DNA of 64,000 nucleotides from Terfezia claveryi (lineage: Eukaryota; Ascomycota; Pezizomycetes; Pezizales; Pezizaceae), in assembly GCA_015179025.1 (NCBI GenBank), contig WHUX01000257.1, positions 1 to 64,000 of the forward strand. Reading direction: 5' to 3'. The translations under genes and the position numbers were made by a program. Shown here piece after piece: positions 1 through 10,609 of this stretch. The notes under the pieces were generated by a model. The model was not told where the DNA came from. It searched no databases and saw only the letters and a program-made list of their open reading frames with translations. Positions within the stretch are counted from its first letter, which is position 1, and every line of letters begins with the position of its first letter.

Positions 1-1
1 C

Positions 2-364
2 AAGTTCCTAGGCCCCTACGAGGTGTTAGCAGCTGTGGGCACTCATGCTTATCAGCTGAGGTTTCCCAAGAATATCAAGCGCCATCCAGTCATTGATGTC
101 TCGGAGATCGAGCCAGCCGCCGACGATCCCCTTCTCGGGCAATAGCACCCCCCACCTCCTCCAGTGGTGATCGCAGGTGAAGAGGAGTGGGAGGTTGAGG
201 AGGTACTGGACTCAAGGAAACGCTATGGACGAGTTCAGTATAAGGTCAAGTGGTTAGGGGATGAGGAGGCTACCTGGCAACCCGCAGAGGACTTGGAGAA
301 TGCGCAGGATTTGGTCGCCCTATTCCACCAGCAATACCCAAGGAAGTCTTACCTAATGGAATGA
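2..364 (+). pseudogene. 3' end of Ty3/chromovirus polyprotein: integrase C-terminus plus chromodomain
   Basis: The frame from base 2 reads an integrase C-terminal segment (KFLGPYEVL, then HPVIDVSEIEP), meets a TAG at 143-145, and continues in the same frame through a chromodomain (EWEVEEVLDSR, YKVKWLGDEEATWQP) to a stop at 362-364. In this family the chromodomain tethers integrase to heterochromatin-type histone marks. The related minus-strand copy near 57.1 kb has a lysine codon (AAG) at the position of the TAG, so the stop is not shared. The 5' part lies outside the window. A purine-rich tract at 540-550 and an LTR at 553 follow, as expected for the 3' end of an element. It is certainly Ty3-like; whether this copy could function cannot be judged from the fragment. 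Confidence 0.85.
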
Positions 365-552
365 TATTGTTTCTTGTGAGAGTCATACGGTGGGACCCGT
401 CCGACTCTCGTTCTTCTCGCTCTTCTCGTTCTTCTTGTTGTTTGGAGTTGGAATCCTTGTCGTTGCCTTTGTTGTTGTTTCCTGTGTTGATTTTGCCAGT
501 TATCGTGCCCAGGCCTCCTAGTCACTGGAGCTCCAGCCTAAAGGGGGGATAG

Positions 553-1073
553 TGTCACAACCATGTTCTTAGTCTTGATTTGACACTCGAACAGGCTTGT
601 TCGGGTGTCGTACTGTTTTGACACTCGAACAGGCTTGTTTGGGTGTCGTCGATGGGTGATTGTTATCTTAGCTTCGGAGATAGGAATCTTGGGAAGCTTA
701 TTCCTTCCACGGCCTTGGCCTGGAATTATGTATATATATCTTCATCCCTCCGCCCTCTCGTTGGATCCCCATCCAACGTCTTGTATATCCAATACAGGGC
801 CTTGCTTCTCTCCACGTTGGTGTATCTCCCTTGTGCACCTCCTTGCCTTGCCTCGCCTTGTCTCTGCAGCCCAGCTGCCTCCCTTGACACATGCGGCAAC
901 TGCTTCCACATGTCTTGTGTCCCTTGCCCTCTGCCTCTCTTGCCTCTTGCCCTTGCCTCCCGTCTCAGCCTCCCCCTGGTCACACACATAGCGTTCCTAC
1001 GTGTGTGTAATCCTAGCCTTGCCCTTTCCCCGGCGTACCCCTTAGTCGCCTTGCCCCCAGAGCCGTCGTTACA
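553..1073 (+). repeat. 3' LTR of the left-edge Ty3 element
   Basis: The LTR begins TGTCACAACC directly after a polypurine tract (AAAGGGGGGAT at 540-550) and ends GTTACA. Two further copies occur in reverse orientation, at 33,275-33,975 and 56,221-56,755, and fix both ends. The 5' part holds two imperfect palindromes built on ACTCGAACAGGCTTGTTCGGGT. Short frames called within it are not credible genes. Confidence 0.85.
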
Positions 1074-3273
1074 TTAGGGCTACAGAGCAACAACCTCTGC
1101 GCCAATTTATAAGATGCCAAGTAAGGAAAAGAGAAAGGCAGTAGTTGGAGGTACCTGATAGCTAGTACGTGAGTTCTTTATGGTAGATTTTTGGTCAAGC
1201 TCTCTTTTAATATTAGATAGGCATAGGAAGAGTGAAGCAATAAAAACCCTATGTCTAAATCAATCCAAGAAAATAGCTAAGATTAGGGAGACTCAAATCC
1301 TAAGAATACTAGAATAGTTTCTATAAGCCACTACTAGTCTCAATAATAAATAATACTGCAATAAAGACTAGGAAGCTACAGACCATATCCTAAACCTAGA
1401 GTGAGTATGACAGTCTGAAGTAGCAATGAAATAATATGCCTAAGAGTAGAAAGAGGCTGAAGAAGAATGAAAAGATGATGAGTAAAGTTGGACATGGAGT
1501 TGATAGATATAAAGTGGAGTATTAATCCTGCTACTAGGATTATCTCAATATAGGCATTGTGAAATATCGTTCTTAGAAACACTTCCAATTATAAGTCTCA
1601 CCTCCCGTATTAGACAAAAGTCCCTAAATACCTCTTACTACACAGTAACATACCCTCCAGCATGCATATACATGGAGGCAGAGACCTAATCTACTAGAAA
1701 GTAGTTAGTCAAATCAAGGTAGAAGGAACTACCATTGTAGAGGTATTTTGGCAAGCTACATAACTAGGAATACAATAAGTAAATATAGTAATTTTACTAT
1801 ATTTACTAAAATACTAATAAATATTAATTTAAAAAAAAAATGGAAGATCAAATACATCAGTACTTATTAAAATGCACATGCAATACACCTGGTTATTACT
1901 GTTGTACCATCTGGTGTCACTGCTATCTTAGATTATCTATCGGTCAAGCCATCACTACTATCCTGTCTGGTAAAGCTACTATTGTGATAATGATAATATT
2001 CAGTTGAAAATCAAATTACCTACAAGCACCTTATATCTATGTACACACAAGTTTCTTACATTCATACGTACATATATATTTTCCTTCTGTCAGGTTGAGT
2101 CACCTTTAATATGGATATCTCATTATATAGTAAAAGTATTATACTTAAGTACTGTTAAGATAGATTTGGGCTTCAAGGCGCTAGAGTATATAATTGCTAG
2201 TGCAGAGAAGGATAGAAGATTAAATTTTAATCGAGCTAGGTTCCTAACAGGGAGTTGCAGATATTGTAGAAGTAATTTCCTTTAGGTATAAAGCCATGGC
2301 AATAGCAGCAGCAATAGTAGGGTTTTGCACTAGATCAGAAGAATCTGCCATATTGGATTAAATTTGTTTGTTCATTTATACAGAGAGCTTAGGTTGAACC
2401 AGGTATCAATTCAGGCTCATAACTTAACAAAAGATATGTAGATATTTTGTTAGGCAGTAGAAGTGGTATAGATGACTCTCTTTATTAGTATACTATCCAG
2501 ATGGGGAAAGGTATGCTTATAACTAATATATGCTTATTTTAGGATGGAATGGATAGATGGTAGTGGAGAGTCTAAGTATTTAATGAAGGATAATATAAAG
2601 AGTTATAGTTATAGAAGAGATGAGTATAAAGTAGACATTGTGATATAATATTGTGATATGGTTATTATATCTCTATCCAACAGGAAATGAATAAGATATA
2701 TATATATGAATGAATGCATACCTAAAGAAGAAGAAGAAGAAGCACATATCTATATAGCTAGCATGAAGCATATCATCTATATAAAGAATGTTATAAAGTA
2801 TACTATGTGATGTGCAGACTGCTATGAGCCATATAGTTAAGCAGAAAGTATGAAATATGATATACAGGCCAATATGTAAGCCTATACTTACCATATGATC
2901 TGCAAGCCTAATATGCAAGCCTGATGTGCAAGCTATTAAGATGGCTATATATAAGATAGCAAGGTATAAGCAGAATGAATAGAATGCATTTATTCTAACA
3001 CTTATAACTAGAGAAATTTAATACTATAAGGTAGAAAAGCCTATGAAACAGCATAAAAATAGTAGACATGCATACAAATAACAGAGAGATATCAGGAAGA
3101 GGAGGAGGATACTCTGGAAGAACCCAATAAATTAGTAATCCTAGATTAGACATGCTGCTAGGACATGTTGGAGTCTATGGGAATTAGGTATTTGAGCTTT
3201 TCAAGTAAATCGTAGTAAGGCTTGTTCTTAGTATGATACTATAGATTTAACCCATACGCTTCATAAGATTGCT
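1074..3273. other. AT-rich non-coding stretch
   Basis: I recognise no gene, RNA or bounded repeat here. Open frames are short and biased by AT content, and the longest have no family resemblance. An A-rich tract near 1830 and GAA-type simple repeats near 2730 are the only local features. Confidence 0.5.
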
Positions 3274-3403
3274 GGGTTATTTCTTATTGATAAGCATACC
3301 AATATGGCAAGGCGCTTCTGTTGTTACTAGCATATACATGGTGACTAAGCATAAAAATAAAAATATTCTAGTAACGGAAATATGCTTATTTACTATGTGG
3401 GAC
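3274..3403 (+). repeat. Dispersed repeat, copy 1 of 2
   Basis: This segment, from GGGTTATTTCTTATTGATAA to TGCTTATTTACTATGTGGGA, recurs with scattered differences at 39,398-39,532 in the same orientation. The right end is the better conserved. No terminal inverted repeats or coding potential were seen. Confidence 0.65.
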
Positions 3404-3454
3404 TGCCACTTGTAACCTAGTCTGGCTTGCCTTGTAACCAATATACTCTAAATA

Positions 3455-3626
3455 TACCGCATCCACTGGCGAACAACGATCCTTGTCAGTTTAAAGATAA
3501 TACACCTGAGGGACCATTATACCTCAGTGAGCTTGTTACCATCCACCTATTTTATCACCTTTACTGCACAAGCTCGACCTATGTCTTGAAACTGACAAGG
3601 ATCGTTATACACCAGTGGATGCGGTA
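3455..3626. mobile_element. TA-flanked inverted-repeat MITE, copy 1
   Basis: A 168-bp core with terminal inverted repeats CCGCATCCACTGG / CCAGTGGATGCGG is flanked by TA on both sides (3455-3456 and 3625-3626). Near-complete pairing of the two ends (about 35 bp, including GATCCTTGTCAGTTT) makes it fold into a hairpin. Copy 2 lies at 43,010-43,172. TA target duplication is typical of the Tc1/mariner/pogo superfamily; that assignment is inference because no transposase is present. The repeats could also be read as starting at TACCGC. Confidence 0.8.
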
Positions 3627-3989
3627 TTCTTAAATCTGATAGCTTGTAACGAGAAGTCATCTGTACTAGCGAGGTGGTGGGTGCGTGAGCACGGGTGCAC
3701 AAAACATCTGTAGTAATATGCCTACAAGAGCGGATGGTAAAACGCGAAGTGGACAATTGAACTAAGAGTGCAATAATGCGATAGAGAACGAAGCGAATTG
3801 AAGACCTTCTTAATTCACAAGCAAATACATGTCCGGAACGTGGTCTATATACATGCGGAATCTAGGGTAAGACAATGTGCAGGGATGTGTTATTCAACCG
3901 ATTCGAAGCAACAGAAAACAAGGATTGCGGGCGGCGTGCGGACGTAAGAGTGGCTTTAGTGGCAATATAGATTTAAGTGAATATTGTGG

Positions 3990-4130
3990 TTCTGGCGATG
4001 CGACAGCGGTGATAGTGGCAACAGTAGTGATAGTAGCGACGGTGGTGTGGCAACAGAGGCAATAGCAACACCAGTAATAGCAATATCAGATGCCAGTGGC
4101 GCAACAGCAATAACCGCGTATATTGGATTT
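3990..4130. repeat. Trinucleotide-like low-complexity tract
   Basis: Interrupted GTGATAGTGGCAACAGTAG-type units run for about 140 bp. They create spurious Ser/Asp-rich or Leu-rich frames on both strands. The flanks from 3630 to 4520 hold nothing else I can assign. Confidence 0.6.
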
Positions 4131-4524
4131 GTGTTAACAACAACAACCTCGAGCGCCAACTGGCGAGCATACATATATAAAAGTTTAGAGAGCAAATATA
4201 AGTAAGACCAAATGAAACTCAAGAGCCAACCGGGGAGCAGATAATATAAGTGGGAAAACAAAATAACTCAAGTGAGACCGAACTCCCATATTGTCATTAA
4301 CCAGCATATGCCAGAGGACCTTGAGGGCCGGAAGGAGTTTGCTGCTTAGAGTGGTCAAAAAAGTAGGCCATAATCCTGTCGTCAATCTTCAAGTGCAAAG
4401 TGTCCCGGCTCACCAAATGCTATCCTCACTACTACTATGCTGACCTCCCAAGCCCAATACTATGCTCACCCTCCACCTTAACACTATGCTCACTATCTTT
4501 GTCATCCTCAAACTTGGGTAGCAT

Positions 4525-7034
4525 TCAGACTGTTGAACTTTTCCCAGAATAAGCCAACCCTGACAGCCGTGCTGTTGTCTGATGCCTGTCGCTGTCTTCG
4601 CTAGGCTGTTCGTGGTGATACTCTATTTTCACCTTACCATACACCTCACCCCCAACCAGACTCGTAAAGGTCAAATCCGCCAATTCAAACTTTATTTGAA
4701 CACTGGCTGGGATCATCCAATACCGGAGATCTACGATGCTTTGCTGTTTAGTGAAGAATTTTTGGGAGACATCGTTGAGGTTGATTCACGCTGCTCATTA
4801 ACCTTCAGTCCGCGGGGGCGGCATCTTCCTTTCTAACATAAATCTCCTCTTTGAAAACTAGCAGCTTTTTTTGCTCCTCTTCCAATTCAATGATTGGGCA
4901 GCGTCGGTTGAATTGGGAACTGACCCCGACGCCTTGCTCAATGGTTGCACCCTGTGATTTGTATCAGACATCTAAAATTCGAAGCAAACAGTCGGTTGTG
5001 TATGAGGGACGTACTTTTCTAATCAGCCACTTCATTCGACCGATACATATTAGAATGCCTAGCAAGGGATCCATGACTAGCTTTGGCTGGGGGTGGTCAT
5101 GCAAACGGAATGCCTCCACGCTAGCAGTGACAATGCCATAATTATACCGTGCCTTGCGGCTTTCTACAATTCCCCATTGTGAGCTGGAAGTCGTGCCAGA
5201 GTGATACTTGTGGACTGCGTATTTGATTACGCCATGGACGATAGCAGTCGCCCTAATAAACAGTCAATCTATCAGCTCTAGCTGATCATTCAATTAATTA
5301 ATTTGAAGCTGATAGGTTGATGATATGTAAAGGGCAATGCTTACGGCTCCTCGGGCTTGATTACTCTGATTGCATTACCACTTTTGTCATGTACGTTGGC
5401 TTTAGAGCCAGTTTTTGAGATACTTTGATGAACCAAATCCCTCGACCAAGATAATACCCTTAGCATTATGCAGCATCAGTACCCAAACCTGCACCTGATA
5501 GGGCGAACCACATACATCTACATTCCTCTTCACTGCTGCCTGTGCTTTGTCGACCTGCTTCTGTACTAAGGCTGTAATGTCGGTAAATGTCGGTTCAAAG
5601 ATTGCCTTAATCTCATCCATCGAAAAACTGATTTTCATCTCCCGTACACGCTTCTCGGGATCATCGGGCACTCCTGGCAGCGCACATATCACCCCCCCAT
5701 CGTCAGGCAAGAATTTGGGCCTGATGTGTTCGTCAAAATCCTTACGCATGGCATAGTGGTGGTGATCCTCCATGTTGTCATGTGCCCTAGTCGGATTAGT
5801 GGTTGGAGAAATAATTGACGTATGCAGATGACTTACTGTAGACCAATTCGGTGGATCACCAAATCTTCAAAGCGTCGGTTAATAAATATCGAGCCACAGA
5901 GGTCCCCAGTACCTATGGTGCATTCCTTGACTCGGAGGGGTGCGGTAGATGTAACTTCATATGAGATCAAGTCCTGTTGATCCATTTTAGTTGTAAGTCC
6001 CACACTTGAGGGTAATCTAGTATCAACATATACGTACTACTGTTCCACCACACAATCCACAATTCGCGAGCTTAATCCCCCCATGTAGTTAGTAAGTCTA
6101 ATTGGCTAGATTTTCACCGGATAAAACAGACATCCAAATTCCCCCCAATATGATTCAACTCTGTGAGGAAGTGAACAGCAGCCGCCTCCGGCTCGGATAT
6201 CATATATATGTGTTCTTCGGGTATGCCGGCGGCTAGTGCCGCCTGTTTCGTCACATCCTTTGCCTTATCGTCCCAAACCTAGCACGAGATAATTAGCAAT
6301 GTATTCCACGCAAAGATAAACATGGTTTACACACCGCCGGCACTGTCAGACAGCACTTTATCTCCACTTCTCCTTCCTCCAACTGTTCCTGAGACAAGTA
6401 ACCTCTTCCAAATACATTTAAGTGTATATTCATACAATGAACGCAAAAAATCTGCGGTTAAATCTACCGGCTTCTTTCCCCCCAGGATTGCCATGATTGT
6501 TGTACGGAGGTTAGCAAGATTTGTCGATGTGGCCCCGGAGTAGTCCCTCAATCCCTTTGTTTCGATCCGCTGTAGAAGTTTGGCGGAGGTACTATAATCG
6601 CCCTCGTTCAGAAGTAACTTGAACCATTCAAGGCGATTGCATCTTTTTTTTACGTAGCCCCATTTGCAGCTCCCCCCCTTACTATTATATCGGAGAACAG
6701 TAGGGATTTTGTCCGAGGAATTTTCCTGTCGCAGTGAGTGCGAAGAAGGCAGGTCCAAAGGGGAAAGTGAACATACCTGGTTAGGCCAATTGCGATTCAG
6801 ATGCGTCTTATTGTTGGATGTATTAAGCTTGAATTTTCACAGACTATTGAGCGGTTACTCACTAATGGGTGAGGTTGTAATGGCCTAATACCCAAGCTAC
6901 GCCAGAGAATGTTGTCCCAAAGTCAATTGCAATGATAATTGAAGGCTGTCTTGCATACTGTGGTTGATGTAGATTTGTTCCCAGAAGCTGATCTGTACTT
7001 GCAGCTTGGAACTACGCTTCGTCTTTTGCGGCAT
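4525..7034 (-). pseudogene. Hsp70-like ATPase (fungal expanded family), multi-exon pseudogene
   Basis: Reading minus, the phosphate-1 loop IAIDFGTTFSGVAW (exon to 6892) is followed by SSDKIPTVLRY, CCLTVPAVWDDKA, ISEPEAAAVHFL, GGTVDLISYEV, an SIF(x)NRRFE segment, ILVEGFGSSKYL and IVHGVIKYAV, and a C-terminal sheet-like region to 4525. These are the landmarks of the Hsp70-like actin-fold proteins expanded in fungi. Likely introns: 6828-6891, 6726-6776, 6279-6334, 6071-6117 (with a TACTAAC branch site), 5974-6037, 5787-5836, 5459-5515 and 5253-5344. Damage: the ATG at 7032-7034 is not in frame with the ATPase loop; a 2-nt deletion lies at 6398/6399; the frame shifts after GSSKYL (about 5420); stops occur near the C-terminus. 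No typical substrate-binding domain was recognised. Alternatively some breaks are missed introns, but the deletion is supported by the paralogue at 55.3 kb. Confidence 0.8.
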
Positions 7035-7375
7035 ATTCGAGATTCAGGCGTACGAAGCAAGGAAATGTGAAGGCAAATGGACAGCCAAAATACTAGGTAA
7101 TTATGAAATCCTCTGCCGGCGGCCTATATCAATATATCTTGCTAGAGACTGCCGTCACAAATAGCAGAGACACATTTTTGCCTAACATGACTCGCTGCGA
7201 TGCATGTGAACGCGGCTGAATTGGCAACCAAGCAGACCAACGACTTTTATTATCACCGGCAGGTTATGGGGCTGCATCTACTCGTTTACATATTTGCATC
7301 CTAGAAACAATCTACTAGACTGTTGCCCGAATAAGCAATATAGTAAGATGCCACAGCACAGTTTGCTTGAATTAG
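6740..7375 (-). repeat. Segment duplicated at 54,986-56,050
   Basis: The 5' end of the Hsp70-like pseudogene and about 340 bp upstream of it match the plus strand at 54,986 onward (for example TTGTTTCTAGGATGCAAATA and CCTGCCGGTGATAATAAAAG). The upstream part is nearly identical; the coding part is intact in base composition here and heavily mutated in the other copy. Similarity continues leftward into the gene to about 6300. Confidence 0.9.
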
Positions 7376-8230
7376 GTGCTGCTCGATTTCCCCCACTGTC
7401 TGCAATGATAGGTTCCAGGGACTTTAGGCACCGTGGACCACCCAAATATTACAAAACTCACATTCTTAGGTGTGGATGCTTGACAGCAGCTAGTTAGGTA
7501 GGCCAATTGCAGCCAGGTAAAATGTTATGAGTAGAAGATCTCACCGCATTGACCATTGTGGTGACACGGGTGCAATGCACGAAGTACCTGAAATCTACCA
7601 ACCTCATGATCGAAAATCCCTCCTCTCCCGACAAGTCTAGCGTCAGGCCTCCATTCAAGGTGGCCTTACATACACTACTTCGGGAGTTCAGCGGTAATGC
7701 GATACCCCGGTGCAAGTATATGCTACTCCCTGCATAAATATGGCAATTACTTTCACTGGGGTACCAGTGTAAGTTTTGGTAAAACACCGAAACACACCGC
7801 CCTTCATAGACAGCTGCATAGTTACACTCACCTTATGAATATACGAGCGGCTTTTTGGATAGAGCTTGAGCTTGATATGAAGTTTCGAAATCCAAACTTA
7901 TAGACCTATAAAGTTCTTCACCTGCGCGAATAATTGTTTAAAGTTGTCGGAAATTGAAAAGTTAGGCTATTTCCCATACAGTATAGCCCAGTTGCGGCCA
8001 GCTGCTCCACAGGCAAGCTATCAACTCTATGATATGCTTTTGAAAAGTTATTCCAGGCCTCCAGTTTAGGGTCTCGCTGTCAAGTCCATGTCTTACTAGA
8101 TTTGAAGGGCTTCCTCCGCTAGAGGAAGCAGATGAAGTTCAGCTACATTGGTAGTCGCCGTTAGAGAAGATCGTGAGGGCTTTTTATTGCCAATTTTAGT
8201 GAATGTAGCGGAACTCGTATTCCAACGATC
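7376..8230. other. Unassigned region, GC moderate
   Basis: Short frames occur on both strands. The best is on the minus strand around 7540-7740, giving LTLDLSGEEGFSIMRLVDFR. Its composition is protein-like, and it might be one exon of a gene oriented like its neighbour. I do not recognise a family and cannot define exon ends. Confidence 0.3.
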
Positions 8231-8345
8231 TACAGTGGAGTCGTGTTATAAGAAACCCTGATATAGGAAAACCCTCGCTATAAGAAACGGTGCCCCGGTC
8301 CTGTCAGAATTAGTATGGGAACATAAGAAACCCTCGATATAAGAA
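8231..8345 (+). repeat. Pogo/Tigger-like transposon end with repeated TATAAGAAACC motifs
   Basis: The stretch begins ACAGTGGAGTCGTG and carries four spaced copies of a TATAAGAAAC / TATAGGAAAAC motif, two of them preceded by CCCTCG. Repeated sub-terminal motifs of this sort are common at pogo/Tigger and Fot-type ends. The other terminus and a transposase were not found between here and the LINE, so this may be a relic or a solo end. Nothing else is evident to 8940. Confidence 0.45.
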
Positions 8346-9316
8346 ACTTTCTTAAATAGGAACTATACTATATACATTGTTTCTTTATGCTTTCATTGCT
8401 AAACCAAGTGCGCAATTTTGTATGCTATCTACGCATGGCATTGTTGCAAGATAAATTACGAACTATTTATCATGTCATCTAAGCAGGCTTGTCTACTCGG
8501 CAAGTATGGACTGAGAAAGAACAAGGCCTGTTGACGATACTATGGTTTAGGAATAGACAAAAAAATGGCGGAAGATTTATTCTTGTATTCAGTGTTGCAC
8601 GTCGGTTTGCAGCGAGCTAGCCTTCCTGAGTTTATTGATCCTGTTTCCGGAGTGATTACAAATTGCGTTGAGGAGTATAGAGATAGGCGAGCGGAGAAGT
8701 CCAATGGTCCAATAAAGGAAGATACAAATAATGAGTAAATGTCATAGTGAGGGAAGAGCCTAATAGATACAGTATGGGGCTAATATATGAATTGCGTGAT
8801 GTGAATATATGACCAGGTATTAAATTGGAATAATATGATGAAGGAGGCTGGATACGTTTCCTGCCCCTCTCACATAGTACAAAAACCATAAAGTCAAGTC
8901 TAGGTACACCTCATAGTATGATGGAAGATACATGAGCATACATATTTTTTTTTTTTTTTTTAAAATATTTAGTACTTCTATGCAGCCCCGTTAGGGGAGC
9001 TATGAGGAGCCACAAGGAAACCCGGTGGGTTCAAGGGAGAGGCAAGTTAATCTGCCAGCCTCACGCAAACTAATTACATGAACTTGTAGGAGGCCTCATG
9101 CTGTCATTAACGGACTAGCCGATGACCCGGAGGCCTGACTGGGTCTCGACCACAGGGATTCGTAACTGATTCCAACAGTACGGAAAGAAATAACTGTATG
9201 AACTGAAAGAGATAAAATAACTGGAACTAAGATAATGACTGAGACTGGAACTAAGGAGACTCGTGAAAATTCATAAATCTCTCTCTCTCTCCCCCGACGG
9301 CCGTCCTTAAGTAAGC

Positions 9317-10112
9317 TTACGGTATAGAGGCCTCCGTAGCTTCATATGTCTCTTCTCCTTCTCCTTCTTTTCTCCAATCTAGTTTGTCGAGCTCCTCCCA
9401 GCTCCCCCTCCCCCCCAATAAGCTACTGCGTATCTGATCGAAACGTGGGCATTCGAAGGTGATGTGTTCTCCAGTCTCAGTGGGGTAACCGCATGCATAC
9501 GCTACTGATTCCACCTTGCCGATATGGTAGAGCCAGCTCTGTTGCGGACCTCTGTTTGTTCGTAGCCAGGTGTAAGCTGACAGGGCGTGTCGATTCCACT
9601 CCACCCTTCTTACCCCGAAACTCGCTTTTGTCCTTGCCTCCTTTCGTCTGGCTTTAGAGGCTACACAGAGCCCTCCTTCTGTTGTTGTGCATTCCTGGCC
9701 AGCGAGTTCCCCCAAGTGGGATTGTAGGCTTACAACCCAATCTGCCTTTTCGTTGCCTGGGATGCCTATATGGCCTCTAACCCATGATATCTGGAGGTCC
9801 CTATGTAGGTTGGTGGTAATGAGGGACTTGATACCTTTTTCAATGCCAGATCTAGGTGGGGAGCCTGAGCTCATGTTGTAGATTGCATGGATCGCTGCCT
9901 GGGAGTCTGATAGGATCGCTATCATGGAAGAGTCTTCATTGAGTAGTGCCAGTTGCACCGTAAATAGTTCACTGTCCGCTACTGTGGCTTGATCTCCCAG
10001 ATAGCCCCCGTAGTCCTTAGGAGAACCTCCTGTCTGATCTTCGCTGTGGATGCCACTGGCTACCACCCCTTTTCGTCCTGTACCATCAGTGTAGCAGATT
10101 CTCCATCCTTTT
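9317..10112 (-). pseudogene. LINE ORF2 C-terminus: RNase H domain and zinc finger
   Basis: The RNase H active-site series is readable: the D of CYTDGTGRKG (upstream end), the E of ADSELFTVQLAL, the D of ILSDSQAAIHAI and the D of GNEKADW. A region with WNRHALSAYTWLRTN and a CGYPTETGEHITFECP finger follows, which is the usual tail of Tad/I-like LINE proteins. The frame is open for about 260 codons and ends in TAA-type sequence at 9317. It hydrolyses the RNA strand after target-primed reverse transcription in intact elements. It is less mutated than the RT upstream, and no intact full-length protein is possible. Confidence 0.8.
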
Positions 10113-10150
10113 TCTCATATTGAACCTATTCCTACTGCCCAAGGACCTAG

Positions 10151-10609
10151 CTACTTAGAGTGCTCTGACTTGGGGTCTATAATTACCTTATAAATTAGAG
10201 AAAAAGGTGTTGTATCTTCCCTGTTACCCCATGAAAGCTCTTCCACATCAGCTCCGTTTAGGAAAAAGGCTTCCGAGATCAGGGTTCTTGTCCGGTGTAA
10301 GTCATTGCTGATTTGCCATAATGTATCCTCTTTGATGTAGGCCTTTATCTGCTGGTCGCCTGCCCTGACTATTTTGGCTGCCCAATAGCACTTCATGTCT
10401 GCTATCTTGTCCTGTAGTGGTTCAACATTAGAGATCCATCCTAAAGCCTGGTGACTAGAGCTGTGATATAGCTCCCAGGGAGGGCCTTTCCCCCCCCTTG
10501 GTATTAATCTTATCATGATCTCCCTACCCTTCTGGATAGGTATGCTCGGGCTTATCTTTTGATCATAAATAGGTTTTGAGTGATCTGTTATCCTAAATAG
10601 CACTTGCAT
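10151..10609 (-). pseudogene. LINE reverse transcriptase, C-terminal part
   Basis: About 150 open codons contain PPWELYHSSSHQALGW, the thumb-side signature found in fungal LINEs between RT and RNase H, followed by LQDKIADMKCYWAAKIV. It ends about 40 bp before the RNase H frame, with a different frame between, so at least one indel or stop separates them. A second, shorter copy of its 5' half is at 14,855-15,100. Confidence 0.65.

Noticed and set aside
605..1077. Overlapping plus- and minus-strand frames of 81 to 144 codons.
   Set aside because: They lie inside the LTR, are Cys/Leu/Pro-rich from CCTTGCC runs, and are not conserved in the two other LTR copies.
8656..8889. Minus-strand 77-codon frame.
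   Set aside because: No resemblance to a transposase or LINE protein; short, and lies between a pogo-like end and the LINE tail with no supporting context.
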